From contig JAFEAP010000006.1 in NCBI GenBank assembly GCA_018266355.1, forward strand, positions 62,001 to 126,000: a stretch of DNA of 64,000 bases, written 5' to 3'. This DNA comes from Bdellovibrionales bacterium (GTDB lineage Bacteria > Bdellovibrionota > UBA1018). Position numbers and translations under genes: made by a program. Positions 43,286 to 51,615 of the stretch are shown here, in pieces. Below the pieces are notes generated by a model that did not search any database, was not told the origin of the DNA, and saw only the letters and a program-made list of their open reading frames with translations. Positions within the stretch are counted from its first letter, which is position 1; every line of letters starts with the position of its first letter.

Positions 43286-43729
43286 ATGGTCCGCGTCGCC
43301 GAACAAGTTCTCGCCTATTGTAGCCAATGTAAGATGGATCTTTCCGCGACGGTGGTCGCGATGCGAGGCGACCAAGTCGTCCGCGTCCAGTGCCGAACCT
43401 GCAGAGGCGAGCGCGCTTTCAAGGCCCCGAAGGGGATCACGGACCCGAAGCAGGCCCCGCCACCCCGCACGACGACGCGCGGCGCCAGAACGGAGACCGG
43501 CGAGCGCCCCGATCATTCCGTCGCCGCGGAATGGAGGAAAGTCCTCCTCGCGCATAAAGACCGCCCGCTGAACGCCTACAGCGCGAAGGCCCAGATGGCC
43601 GTCGGTGACCGGATCGCCCACCCGACCTTCGGGGAAGGCGTGGTCATGAAGCAAATTCACCCGAACAAAGCCGAAATCATCTTCGAATCCGACTTGAAGG
43701 TGCTCATCACTGGCGGGCCGCGGGTCTAA
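43286..43729 (+). CDS. Zinc-ribbon plus UvrD-Tudor-like domain small protein
   Basis: 147 residues. The N terminus is a zinc ribbon with two Cys-x-x-Cys knuckles (Cys-Ser-Gln-Cys at about residue 12 and Cys-Arg-Thr-Cys at about 36). A disordered Pro/Thr/Arg linker follows. The last 45 residues, Val-Gly-Asp-Arg-Ile-Ala-His-Pro-Thr-Phe-Gly-Glu-Gly-Val-Val then strands ending Lys-Val-Leu-Ile, match the C-terminal Tudor/CarD-like domain of UvrD/PcrA helicases, which binds RNA polymerase. Divergent from uvrC with only 55 bp between. A role linking transcription and repair is an attractive guess. I do not know an experimentally named homologue. Confidence 0.7.
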   Translation: MVRVAEQVLAYCSQCKMDLSATVVAMRGDQVVRVQCRTCRGERAFKAPKGITDPKQAPPPRTTTRGARTETGERPDHSVAAEWRKVLLAHKDRPLNAYSAKAQMAVGDRIAHPTFGEGVVMKQIHPNKAEIIFESDLKVLITGGPRV

Positions 43730-43758
43730 TTCACTGCCCCTCCTCCTCCGCTCGCTTT

Positions 43759-43862
43759 CGTGGGCAATTGTGCGATTTCGTCCGCACTCGACGAAATCGG
43801 CGAGGCGACTTTCCAGGCGTTCGTGCCGGAAAATCACGCACGGAATCGCACAATTGCCCACG
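43759..43862. repeat. Long inverted-repeat element B
   Basis: Arms 43759-43777 and 43844-43862 are perfect inverted copies (19 bp) around 66 nt. It lies between two plus-strand genes (stop 43729, start 43968) and is non-coding. Its arm is related to that of element A at 34306-34431. The other 105 bp before the next ATG show no clear promoter. Confidence 0.7.
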
Positions 43863-43967
43863 GTGGGTCGGGGGCTCCGCGGGGCGGCGCTTTCCGCCCT
43901 AATCTGACCGATTCTGGTTAAAAAACGGCGTGACGGACCGCGCCGCCCCGGGTATGCCTTTCCGAGG

Positions 43968-44726
43968 ATGAGCATCGTCACGCTCCGGGGGCTGAAAAAA
44001 TCGTTCGGGACTCACGAAGTCCTGAAGGGCATCGATCTCGACGTCGAGCCGGGCGATCTCGTTTGTTTCATCGGCCGCTCGGGCTGCGGGAAGTCGACCC
44101 TCCTCCGCACGCTGAACGGACTCGAAGTCCTCGACGAGGGCACGATCGACATCGCCGGCCACTCGCTCTCGCGCGGATCGAAATCCGAGCCCCTCGACGA
44201 ACGCTTCCACCGGAAAGCGCAGGACCTTCGCCAACACTGCGGAATGGTTTTCCAGGACTTCCGCCTCTTCCCGCACATGAACCTGCTCGAGAACGTCGTC
44301 CTCGCCCAAACCGTCGGCCGGAAGATCCCGCGCGACGAGGCGGTGGCGATCGCCGAAAGCCTCCTCGGCAAAGTCGGCCTCCTCGCCCACAAGGATAAGA
44401 TGCCCGCCCAGCTGTCCGGCGGCCAAAGCCAGCGCGGCGCGATCGCCCGCGCGCTCGCTCTTTCTCCCGCCGTCATGCTCTACGACGAACCGACGTCGGC
44501 GCTCGACCCCGAACTCGTCGACGAAGTGCTCGCCGTGATGAAAGCGCTCGATCAGGAAGGCATGACCCAACTCGTGGTCACCCACGAGATGCGCTTCGCG
44601 CGCGACGCCTCCGATTTCGTCGTCTACATGGAGGAAGGCGCGATCGTCGAGATCGCTCCGCCGGACGTCCTTTTCTCGAGCCCGAAAGACGACCGCACCC
44701 GCCAGTTCTTGAGGAAGTTCCTATGA
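43968..44726 (+). CDS. Polar amino acid ABC transporter ATPase (GlnQ/HisP type)
   Basis: 252 residues. Walker A is Gly-Arg-Ser-Gly-Cys-Gly-Lys-Ser-Thr, Q-loop Gly-Met-Val-Phe-Gln-Asp-Phe-Arg-Leu-Phe-Pro-His, signature Leu-Ser-Gly-Gly-Gln-Ser-Gln-Arg, Walker B with Asp-Glu-Pro-Thr-Ser-Ala-Leu-Asp-Pro, and the switch His in Val-Val-Thr-His-Glu-Met. The phrases Thr-Ser-Ala-Leu-Asp-Pro-Glu and the Phe-Pro-His Q-loop are typical of the amino acid uptake family. It works with the fused binding protein/permease encoded 25 nt downstream. Confidence 0.93.
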   Translation: MSIVTLRGLKKSFGTHEVLKGIDLDVEPGDLVCFIGRSGCGKSTLLRTLNGLEVLDEGTIDIAGHSLSRGSKSEPLDERFHRKAQDLRQHCGMVFQDFRLFPHMNLLENVVLAQTVGRKIPRDEAVAIAESLLGKVGLLAHKDKMPAQLSGGQSQRGAIARALALSPAVMLYDEPTSALDPELVDEVLAVMKALDQEGMTQLVVTHEMRFARDASDFVVYMEEGAIVEIAPPDVLFSSPKDDRTRQFLRKFL

Positions 44727-44751
44727 CGACGATTCCCTCGCGGAGGCCGCG

Positions 44752-46368
44752 ATGATCCGTCCCGCTCCGAACCGCGGCTTCGACGGCAGCGCGAACGACT
44801 TCTGGAAAATGATCGGCCTCGTCTTCGCGGCCTTGATCGGGCTCACCCTACTCGCGACCGTCTGGTCGCTTTCGAGCCGCGAAGCCGGCGCCGCCGAGCC
44901 GATCCGGTGGGCGGCCGACACCGAATCCGGCGCTCCCCTCGTCTTCCAAGATCCGAAGAACCCCGGAAACATCATCGGTTTCGAGCGCGAAGTGATCGAG
45001 GGCGCCGCGAAGCGCCTCGGTCGCCCGGCGACGCTCGTCCACAATGCCTGGGACGGCCTCATCCCGGGCCTCGCGCGCGGGAACTACGACGTCATCGTGA
45101 ACGGGCTCGAGATCACCGACGAGCGGAAGAAGGAGATCGCGTTCTCCGACCCTTACTTCATCACTTACGAGCAGCTCACCGTCCGGAAGGACGAGTCGCG
45201 GATCCAGTCGCTCGAGGACTGCCGCGGGAAGAAAGTCGGGACGCTGAAATTCTCGCTCGCCCAGACGATCCTCGAGAAGTTCGGCGGGATCGAGATCGTC
45301 ACCTACGAAGCCGAGCCGACGTCGTACGAGGATTTGAAAAACGGCCGCACGGACGCCGTGCTGCTCGACGCCCCGCTCGCGATCTACAACGCGAAACCGA
45401 ACCCGGCGCTGAAACTCGTCGGCGCCCCGGTCGGCCGGATCGAGTACGGGATCGGAATGAAGAAATCCGATACCGCGCTCCTCGCCGATTTGAACCGCGC
45501 GCTCGGCGAGATGGCGAAGGACGGCGAGCTCCGGAAGATCTACGAGCGATACGCGCTCTGGAATCCGCTCATGGCGGAAAAGTTCGGCGACAAACGCCCG
45601 GGCACGATCGATCCGCCGGACATGTACGAGTATTTCCTGAACGCGAGCCACCGCGAGCGGACCTGGGAAGACCGGGCGAAACTCTACGTCACTTTCATCC
45701 CGATCCTCGCGAAGGGGGCGCTGACGACGCTGCACATCTCGCTTTTCGCGATGGTGCTCGCCGTCGCCTTCGGGCTCGCGCTCGCGCTCATGCGCCTTTA
45801 CGGACCGAAGCCGGTCTCGTTCGCCGCGCTCCTCTATATCGAGCTCATCCGGGGGACGCCGCTCCTCATCCAGCTCTTCTTCATTTTCTACGCCCTTCCC
45901 TACGCGGGGCTGAAACTCTCGCCCTTCGTCGCCGCCGTCCTCGGGCTCGGACTGAATTATGCCGCTTACGAGGCGGAGAACTACCGCGGCGGAATCGCGG
46001 GCGTTCCGAAGTCCCAATCGGAGGCCGGTCTCGCGCTCGGCCTCTCGCACGGCCAGACGATCCGCCACATCGTGATTCCGCAGGCCCTTCGCATCGTGAT
46101 CCCGCCGATCACGAACGACTTCATCTCGCTCCTGAAGGATTCCTCGCTCGTTTCGGTCATCACGATGGTCGAGCTCACGAAACTCTACGGTCAGCTCGCG
46201 TCGACCTACTACGACTTCCTCGGCACGGGCGTGCTCGTCGCCGCGTTCTACTTGCTCCTCGGTCTCCCGTTCGTGCGGCTCGCCCGCTACGTCGAGCTCC
46301 GCCTCACGCCGGGCGCGGTGACGGAGACGAAGCCGGGCTTCTCGAAGCGGATCCTCTTTCGGGCCTAA
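44752..46368 (+). CDS. Fused solute-binding protein and permease of a polar amino acid ABC transporter
   Basis: 538 residues. A membrane helix at about 21-40 anchors an amino acid-binding domain (about 48-280): Gly-Phe-Glu-Arg-Glu-Val, Trp-Asp-Gly-Leu-Ile-Pro-Gly-Leu, and Ile-Thr-x-x-Arg-Lys-Lys-Glu-Ile-x-Phe-Ser-Asp-Pro-Tyr are standard for PF00497. The second half is a HisM/GlnP-type permease with about five helices and the EAA loop (Ala-Leu-Gly-Leu-Ser-x-x-Gln-Thr plus Ile-x-x-Pro-Gln-Ala-Leu-Arg). Fusions of this kind are known in Gram-positive bacteria (GlnPQ). The ATPase gene is directly upstream. The ribosome binding site is GGAGG. The stop interlocks with the convergent lipoprotein gene. 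Confidence 0.9.
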   Translation: MIRPAPNRGFDGSANDFWKMIGLVFAALIGLTLLATVWSLSSREAGAAEPIRWAADTESGAPLVFQDPKNPGNIIGFEREVIEGAAKRLGRPATLVHNAWDGLIPGLARGNYDVIVNGLEITDERKKEIAFSDPYFITYEQLTVRKDESRIQSLEDCRGKKVGTLKFSLAQTILEKFGGIEIVTYEAEPTSYEDLKNGRTDAVLLDAPLAIYNAKPNPALKLVGAPVGRIEYGIGMKKSDTALLADLNRALGEMAKDGELRKIYERYALWNPLMAEKFGDKRPGTIDPPDMYEYFLNASHRERTWEDRAKLYVTFIPILAKGALTTLHISLFAMVLAVAFGLALALMRLYGPKPVSFAALLYIELIRGTPLLIQLFFIFYALPYAGLKLSPFVAAVLGLGLNYAAYEAENYRGGIAGVPKSQSEAGLALGLSHGQTIRHIVIPQALRIVIPPITNDFISLLKDSSLVSVITMVELTKLYGQLASTYYDFLGTGVLVAAFYLLLGLPFVRLARYVELRLTPGAVTETKPGFSKRILFRA

Positions 46369-47297
46369 CGCGCGAGACGATCCCAGACTTGTTCGAGCCC
46401 GTTCTCGACGAACCGCGGATAGTCGTACGCGGGATAGCGGGCGACGATCTCCTTCAGGATCTTTTCCGAAGTCGCGTCGGAGAGTTCGCGGCCCTTCCGA
46501 GGATGGTATTTCGTCACGATCGCGATCACGGTCTTCAGGTACTGGCGCTCGCGATCGATGAGGTCGTCCTCGCCGGATCCCCCGCGACCGGTGTGCACGT
46601 GCGCGGGTTTTAACGCCGCGATCTGGTCGAGGCGATCGAGCCACTCGCGAAGCAGTCCGAGTTCGAGCCAAGAATGGAAACCTTGGGTGATCAGGTCGCC
46701 GACGAAGACGTGCCCGTCGTACTCGACCACGACGTGCGCGAGGCTGCACCCCGCATTCATCACGTGGGCCTTCACGGTGATCCCGCCCGCGGTGAGCGCC
46801 GTCGTCGTCGCGCCGAAGCTTTCCGGTTTCGGTACCGCTACGGGATAGTCCGGCTTGAACCGGTCATAAAACCATTCGGTGCGGAGACGGTGCACGCCCG
46901 GAATGTTCGCGAGAACCTGCGCCGACGTCACGACGCGGATGCCGCGCTTCTGGAGCGTTTCGGTGCCGTTGAACTTATCCGGATTCGGGTGCAGCACGAT
47001 CGCGAGCACCGCCTTCTTCCCCGTCGCCCGCTCCGCCCAGTCGACGAACTCGTTCGCCGCCGAGGGAAGGAACTGGGTATCGATCAGGATCAATCCGGTC
47101 GGCCCCTCGATCCAATACGAAGACGTCCGGAAACCATCCCAACTCGAGACGTAGCTGCCGATCCGCGCGTCACCGTGGGTCAGCGTGACCTCGGGCCGCG
47201 CGGTCGTTCCTCCGGCCGCGGTCGTATTCCCGCCGTTCGTCGTCGCGCAACCCGCGAGACCCGTCATGGCCGCCAATATCCATCCGAGGTTCTTCAT
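46365..47297 (-). CDS. Metallo-beta-lactamase-fold lipoprotein with altered metal site
   Basis: 310 residues from ATG 47297, chosen because it gives a lipoprotein signal (Gly-Leu-Ala-Gly-Cys) and lies 5 nt after the stop of the upstream gene; longer frames overlap that gene. The MBL fold is visible: Gly-Leu-Ile-Leu-Ile-Asp-Thr-Gln, then His-Pro-Asn-Pro-Asp-Lys-Phe-Asn-Gly where active enzymes have His-x-His-x-Asp-His, then Gly-Cys-Ser-Leu-Ala-His and a Val-Phe-Val-Gly-Asp-Leu strand with the usual Asp, and a final His-Val-His-Thr-Gly-Arg-Gly. Two of the metal-binding His are replaced by Asn and Lys, so hydrolase activity is doubtful or uses one metal. Confidence 0.7.
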   Translation of the reverse strand: MKNLGWILAAMTGLAGCATTNGGNTTAAGGTTARPEVTLTHGDARIGSYVSSWDGFRTSSYWIEGPTGLILIDTQFLPSAANEFVDWAERATGKKAVLAIVLHPNPDKFNGTETLQKRGIRVVTSAQVLANIPGVHRLRTEWFYDRFKPDYPVAVPKPESFGATTTALTAGGITVKAHVMNAGCSLAHVVVEYDGHVFVGDLITQGFHSWLELGLLREWLDRLDQIAALKPAHVHTGRGGSGEDDLIDRERQYLKTVIAIVTKYHPRKGRELSDATSEKILKEIVARYPAYDYPRFVENGLEQVWDRLAR

Positions 47298-47302
47298 TTC
47301 TT

Positions 47303-49465
47303 CTACGTTTTTTCCGGGCGTTCCCCGGCGATCCATTTCTCGAGACTCGCGAAACCGCGACAAACCCCACGCGCACAGACCTTGAAAGTCCCCTCCGCGC
47401 CTTTCCACCGCGGCGATCCCGCGATCGCCGGTACGTAATCCCGGTCCGAGACGACGGCGTCGTCGGCCCGCTCACCGGTGAATACCCGCACTCCCTCGGC
47501 GAGGAGGCGGAGTGCCGAGGCGAGCTCGCCGTGTCCGTAGGGATTCCGCACGAGGTGCGGCGCGAGCTTCTTCAGCATCTCCTCGCCGATCTTTCCGTAC
47601 TCGGCGACCTTCGCGGCCGGGTGGCGAGGACCGACCTCGAGCACTTCGGCGAGCGCGACGAGGTTCGAGCAAGCGACGGCGGTGCCCGAAGGAATCGCCT
47701 GGTCGTAGAGGCTCTTCGGCCGCTGGAGGAGTTTCTCGTGATCGTGGCTCGTGAAGAAAAAGCCCGGATCGCCTCCGACGTCGCGGAAGGAATCGATGAT
47801 CCGATTCGTCCAAAGCGCGGCCCACTCCTCCGGCTTCTGTCCGGCGATCTCCGGCGCCCCGAACCGATTCAGATCGAGCGCCGCCCGGGCCATGAACGCG
47901 TAATCGTCGAGGAAACCGTTCCCCTTCGCTTGGCCGTACTGGACGGTCGCCGGCAGCGTCGAGGCGTACGGCGAATCCGCCGGGATCGGGAGGTTCCCGA
48001 TGCGGGCGAAGGCGCGGATCGCCGACTCGCGGACTTTTTCCGCGAAGACGGTGAGTTCGGAATGCCCCGAATCCTCTCCCTCGTTCTCGAGCGCATGGGC
48101 CGCCCAGGCCATTCCGGAGATCGCGAGCCCGTTCCACCCGACGAGGAGTTTGTCGTCGAGTCCGGGCTTCACGCGCGATTCGCGCGCGGCGAGGAGTTTC
48201 CGCTCCGCGATCGCGAGCGCCGCGCGGACGTCGAGCACCGGCGTTTCGAGCGCGGCCGCGACTTCGGCCTCGGTCCGGGCCTGGAAGAGCACCGTCTTCC
48301 CGTGCTCGAAATTTCCCTTCTCGTCGATGCCGTAACGGAGCGCGAGCACGCGCGCCTCGACCGGGTCGACCATCGACGCGAGATCCTTCGGATCGAAAAC
48401 GAAGTACTTCCCCTCTTCGCCTTCGGAGTCCGCGTCCTGGGCGGCGTAGTAACCGCCGTCCGGCGACTCCATCTCGCGCAGGATGTATTCGGCCGTCTTC
48501 CGGAGGGTCGAGACGAAGAGCGCGCGCGTCTCGGGCGCGAGGAACTCCGGCCGGCGCGCGATCCGTTCGAAACGGTTCCGCAGCAGCACTTCGGCGTAGA
48601 GCTGGAGGAGAAGCCCGTTATCGTAGAGCATCTTTTCGAAGTGGGGCACCGCCCAGTAATCGTCGACCGCGTAGCGGTGGAACCCGCCGCCGAGTTGGTC
48701 GAAGATCCCGCCCTTCGCCATCTTCGTGAGCGTGAGCACGACGGCGTCGATCGCCCGCGGACTCCCCATCCGCAGGAGGAACGAGAGCATCATGGTGTTC
48801 GGAAACTTCGGCGCGCCCCCGAATCCGCCCGCGTCCCAGTCGACGCCCGAGAGCATCCGCGACTCGGCGTCGACGAGCAGTTCGCGCAGCTTCGCCGTCG
48901 CCGGTCCCGGGGCGGAGAGCTCCGCGATCGGCGGTAGCTCGGCGTGGCCGTTTTTTTCGAGTTCGGCGATGTAATTCGTGAGCTTCGCCGCGTTTTCCTC
49001 GACCGAGGCCGTGTCGTTCCGGCAGGCGTCCGCGAGCGAGCGCAGGAGGCGCGGGAATCCGGGACGTCCCCACCGGTCTTCCGGCGGAAAGTAAGTGCCG
49101 CCGAAAAACGGGCGTCCGTCGGGGAGGAGGAAAACCGTGAGCGGCCAGCCGCCGCCGCGGGTGATCGCTTGGGCGACGTTTTGGTAGATCTGATCGAGAT
49201 CGGGACGCTCCTCGCGATCGACCTTCACGTTCACGAACTCGGCGTTCATGAGCGCGGCGATCTCGGCGTTCTCGAACGATTCGTGCGCCATCACGTGGCA
49301 CCAGTGACAAGCCGAGTATCCGATCGAGAGCAGGATCGGCTTATTCTCTTTTTTCGCGCGCTCGAGCGCTTCCGGCCCCCACGGATACCAATCCACGGGG
49401 TTCTCGGCGTGCTGACGGAGGTAAGGCGAGGTTTCCTGGGCGAGGCGATTCACCGGGTTGGGCAT
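47303..49465 (-). CDS. DUF255 thioredoxin-domain protein (YyaL/SSP411 family)
   Basis: 720 residues, near the family's usual length of about 680-750. N-terminal thioredoxin-like domain with Tyr-Leu-Arg-Gln-His-Ala-x-[17 protein letters not shown] (redox Cys pair) and [10 protein letters not shown]. The C-terminal 500 residues are a (alpha/alpha)6 barrel like that of N-acylglucosamine 2-epimerases: Gly-Gly-Phe-Gly-x-Ala-Pro-Lys-Phe-Pro and His-Phe-Glu-Lys-Met-Leu-Tyr-Asp-Asn. Present from bacteria to human (SPATA20), but no reaction is firmly known. Cytoplasmic. Confidence 0.92.
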   Translation of the reverse strand: MPNPVNRLAQETSPYLRQHAENPVDWYPWGPEALERAKKENKPILLSIGYSACHWCHVMAHESFENAEIAALMNAEFVNVKVDREERPDLDQIYQNVAQAITRGGGWPLTVFLLPDGRPFFGGTYFPPEDRWGRPGFPRLLRSLADACRNDTASVEENAAKLTNYIAELEKNGHAELPPIAELSAPGPATAKLRELLVDAESRMLSGVDWDAGGFGGAPKFPNTMMLSFLLRMGSPRAIDAVVLTLTKMAKGGIFDQLGGGFHRYAVDDYWAVPHFEKMLYDNGLLLQLYAEVLLRNRFERIARRPEFLAPETRALFVSTLRKTAEYILREMESPDGGYYAAQDADSEGEEGKYFVFDPKDLASMVDPVEARVLALRYGIDEKGNFEHGKTVLFQARTEAEVAAALETPVLDVRAALAIAERKLLAARESRVKPGLDDKLLVGWNGLAISGMAWAAHALENEGEDSGHSELTVFAEKVRESAIRAFARIGNLPIPADSPYASTLPATVQYGQAKGNGFLDDYAFMARAALDLNRFGAPEIAGQKPEEWAALWTNRIIDSFRDVGGDPGFFFTSHDHEKLLQRPKSLYDQAIPSGTAVACSNLVALAEVLEVGPRHPAAKVAEYGKIGEEMLKKLAPHLVRNPYGHGELASALRLLAEGVRVFTGERADDAVVSDRDYVPAIAGSPRWKGAEGTFKVCARGVCRGFASLEKWIAGERPEKT

Positions 49466-49577
49466 CGTTTAAGGCTGCGCGATCCCCCGCAAAAGCGCAA
49501 GCCGGGGATGACATTTTTACAATCATTTCGATGGGTTATCTGCCGCTCCGCACCTCGATCGAAGGTGGAATAGTTAT

Positions 49578-49606
49578 TTGACGCATCGCATCATGCCTGA
49601 TATAAA
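49578..49606 (+). promoter_or_regulatory. Strong sigma-70-type promoter of mepA
   Basis: TTGACG at 49578 and TATAAA at 49601 with an exact 17-nt spacer. The best-looking promoter in the window. The start point should be near 49613, before the chosen GTG start (49639) and its ribosome binding site. Confidence 0.75.
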
Positions 49607-49638
49607 ACGCCCGGTTTGTGAAACCAAAGGCGGTACCC

Positions 49639-50895
49639 GTGTCTTCTGTCGCCTCCGGCGATATCACCCGAAAACTCCCGGCGATGTTCATCGCTGCGGC
49701 CTTGCTCGGCCTTTCGGCGTGCGGAAACAGCCCGCGCGAAGGCATCATGCTCGGGCACCTGCCGGCGCCGCCCGAGAAGTCGAAGGAAAATCCGAACCGC
49801 GTTTATGCGACTCCGACGCCGGACGAGACCCCGGTCGCGGAGACGACCGAACCGGAGCCGCAGCCGAGCCGCGTCCCGGGCCCGTGGGTTCCGGCTCCGA
49901 CTTATACGCCTTGGCTCCCTTTCCCGACCTGGACGCCGGGTCCTCAGCCTTCGGCGAAACCCTCGACCGTGCCGGTACCGATGCCCTCGTCGAAGCCTTC
50001 GACGACCCCGACCAAACCGCCGTCGGTGTGGCCGTCCGTCCACCCGAGCGCCCGTCCGAGTTCGACTCCGCCGGAGACGACTCCGTCGCCCGTCCCCGTC
50101 GCGCCGGTCGACGCCTCGAACGCCATCGAATTGAAATCGAGTTTCTTCAACTTCCTCACCCGTCCGTTCGCCCAGGCGTTCGGAACGTTCGACGAAGGCC
50201 GCCTCGAACAGCCGGACCCTCTGCCGAATTCCGGAGAGGGTTACGTGAAGGTTTTCCAAGAGCGCAATCGCGGCTTCGCGACGCTCGACCTGCGCTCGAT
50301 CGTCCAGGGCGCGTCGAAGGAAATCCACCGCGACCTTCCGGCGACCGAGTCCGTTCAAATCGGCGACATCTCGGACAAGAACGGCGGCCAGCTCGGCGGT
50401 CACGCGAGCCACCAGATCGGCCTCGACGCCGATATCGTGCTCTTCAAAAAGGATCACCGCGAGATGCGCGGCGTGGGTTCGAACCCTGGCGCGACCGGTT
50501 TCGACGAACAGTTCGTCGACAAAAAGGGCAAAGTCTCCGCGAACTTCGACCTCGAGGCGAACTGGCGCTTCATCCAGCTCCTCGAGAGCACGGGCCGCCT
50601 CGACCGGATCTTCATCGATCAGCACCTGAAACGCGCGTTCTGCGAATACGCCGAATCGAAAGGCATGCGGGACGAATGGAAAGAGACGCTGCGCAAGCTC
50701 CGTCACTGGCCGAACCACGCGGACCACATGCACGTGCGCATCTCCTGCCCGCCGAACTCGAAGAAGTGCAAACCGTTCCCGGCGCTGCCCGCGGGCGACG
50801 GCTGCGGAAACCTGAACCGCGGAAGCGGGCTGATCTGGATGGGCGACGACGCGCTCTCGGCGCCGCCGGAAGATCCGAACGAACACGGTTGTTGA
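49639..50895 (+). CDS. mepA: Penicillin-insensitive murein endopeptidase (lipoprotein form)
   Basis: 418 residues from GTG 49639, preceded by AAAGGCGG. GTG 49618 is possible but would leave almost no leader. Lipoprotein signal (Leu-Ser-Ala-Cys), then an unusual Pro/Thr/Ser-rich linker of about 120 residues. The catalytic domain is MepA (PF03411, LAS group): Gly-Gly-Gln-Leu-Gly-Gly-His-x-Ser-His-Gln-x-Gly-Leu-Asp-Ala-Asp, and His-Ala-Asp-His-Met-His-Val-Arg-Ile. These give the zinc ligands and catalytic His. MepA cuts meso-DAP-D-Ala cross-links of peptidoglycan. E. coli MepA is soluble in the periplasm and about 274 residues; the lipid anchor and long linker would let this one reach the wall from the outer membrane. 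Confidence 0.9.
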   Translation: MSSVASGDITRKLPAMFIAAALLGLSACGNSPREGIMLGHLPAPPEKSKENPNRVYATPTPDETPVAETTEPEPQPSRVPGPWVPAPTYTPWLPFPTWTPGPQPSAKPSTVPVPMPSSKPSTTPTKPPSVWPSVHPSARPSSTPPETTPSPVPVAPVDASNAIELKSSFFNFLTRPFAQAFGTFDEGRLEQPDPLPNSGEGYVKVFQERNRGFATLDLRSIVQGASKEIHRDLPATESVQIGDISDKNGGQLGGHASHQIGLDADIVLFKKDHREMRGVGSNPGATGFDEQFVDKKGKVSANFDLEANWRFIQLLESTGRLDRIFIDQHLKRAFCEYAESKGMRDEWKETLRKLRHWPNHADHMHVRISCPPNSKKCKPFPALPAGDGCGNLNRGSGLIWMGDDALSAPPEDPNEHGC

Positions 50896-50912
50896 TCCTT
50901 TAGGAGGCATCG

Positions 50913-51605
50913 ATGAAAAAGTTAGTCGCAATACTTCCCGCGTTGGTTCTCGGCACCGCACTCATGACCGCGAGCGCGCACGAGGAAGACGCGCGGGTCG
51001 AACTCGTCGGCCATACGATAACGATCATTTCCGACATCGTGATTTACGGCCCCGGAGCGACCCGAGCCGTCGCCGATAAAATCCAAACGGACGTGATGAA
51101 CGCCTGGAGCAAACAGTCCGACGGAAGGGCTTGGACCTATTTCGATCGCGCCTCGAATGAGACGTACGTCGTCCAATTCGACGTCCGCGCGTCTCTTTAC
51201 GACGGAAAAGAGCGAACGAGCCCGGGCGTGATTTGGGACGCTTGGAATCCGAATAGCCGGAAGAACTACATCAAAATCGTCGACACGGAATTTCGGTCGA
51301 ACGTGATCGGCGGAGATGAAGGCACTTGGAAATCCGACTGCGACTGTTTCGCGCATGAGTTCGGACATTTGATCGGTTTTAAAGACCGGTATCACCAGGA
51401 TGAGAACGGAAAAGACGTCTCGAACGCCGGTTGGGAGGAAAATATCATGGATGACTCCTGGGATCACGTCGAACAACGCAACATCGACGTTCTCGCTTCT
51501 CGAGTCTTGAAGAACCGGAAGATCAGGCGCTCCACCTTCTGGCCGACCCAGAACGAGGCCGGCGTCTTCCACGACGAAATCGATATCATGAACCCCGCCG
51601 ACTGA
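50913..51605 (+). CDS. Secreted zinc metalloprotease, copy 1
   Basis: 230 residues. Signal peptide (Lys-Lys start, ending Ala-Ser-Ala) and a strong AGGAGG ribosome binding site. The only clear motif is His-Glu-Phe-Gly-His-Leu-Ile-Gly-Phe-Lys-Asp, the long zinc motif HExxHxxGxxD (Asp as third ligand), followed by Asn-Ile-Met-Asp, a Met-turn-like stretch. This fits the metzincin-like or related M6/M43-style fold, but I cannot name a family. Two Cys just before the motif (Cys-Asp-Cys). It ends Asp-Ile-Met-Asn-Pro-Ala-Asp. Followed after 10 nt by a paralogue. mepA is 17 nt upstream, so all three wall/protein-degrading enzymes probably share the strong promoter at 49578. Confidence 0.8.
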   Translation: MKKLVAILPALVLGTALMTASAHEEDARVELVGHTITIISDIVIYGPGATRAVADKIQTDVMNAWSKQSDGRAWTYFDRASNETYVVQFDVRASLYDGKERTSPGVIWDAWNPNSRKNYIKIVDTEFRSNVIGGDEGTWKSDCDCFAHEFGHLIGFKDRYHQDENGKDVSNAGWEENIMDDSWDHVEQRNIDVLASRVLKNRKIRRSTFWPTQNEAGVFHDEIDIMNPAD

Positions 51606-51615
51606 GGTTCGATCG

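Noticed and set aside
34264..43967. Inverted repeats A and B as intrinsic terminators
   Set aside because: Loops of 66-76 nt and no T-run; their mutual similarity fits a dispersed repeat better.
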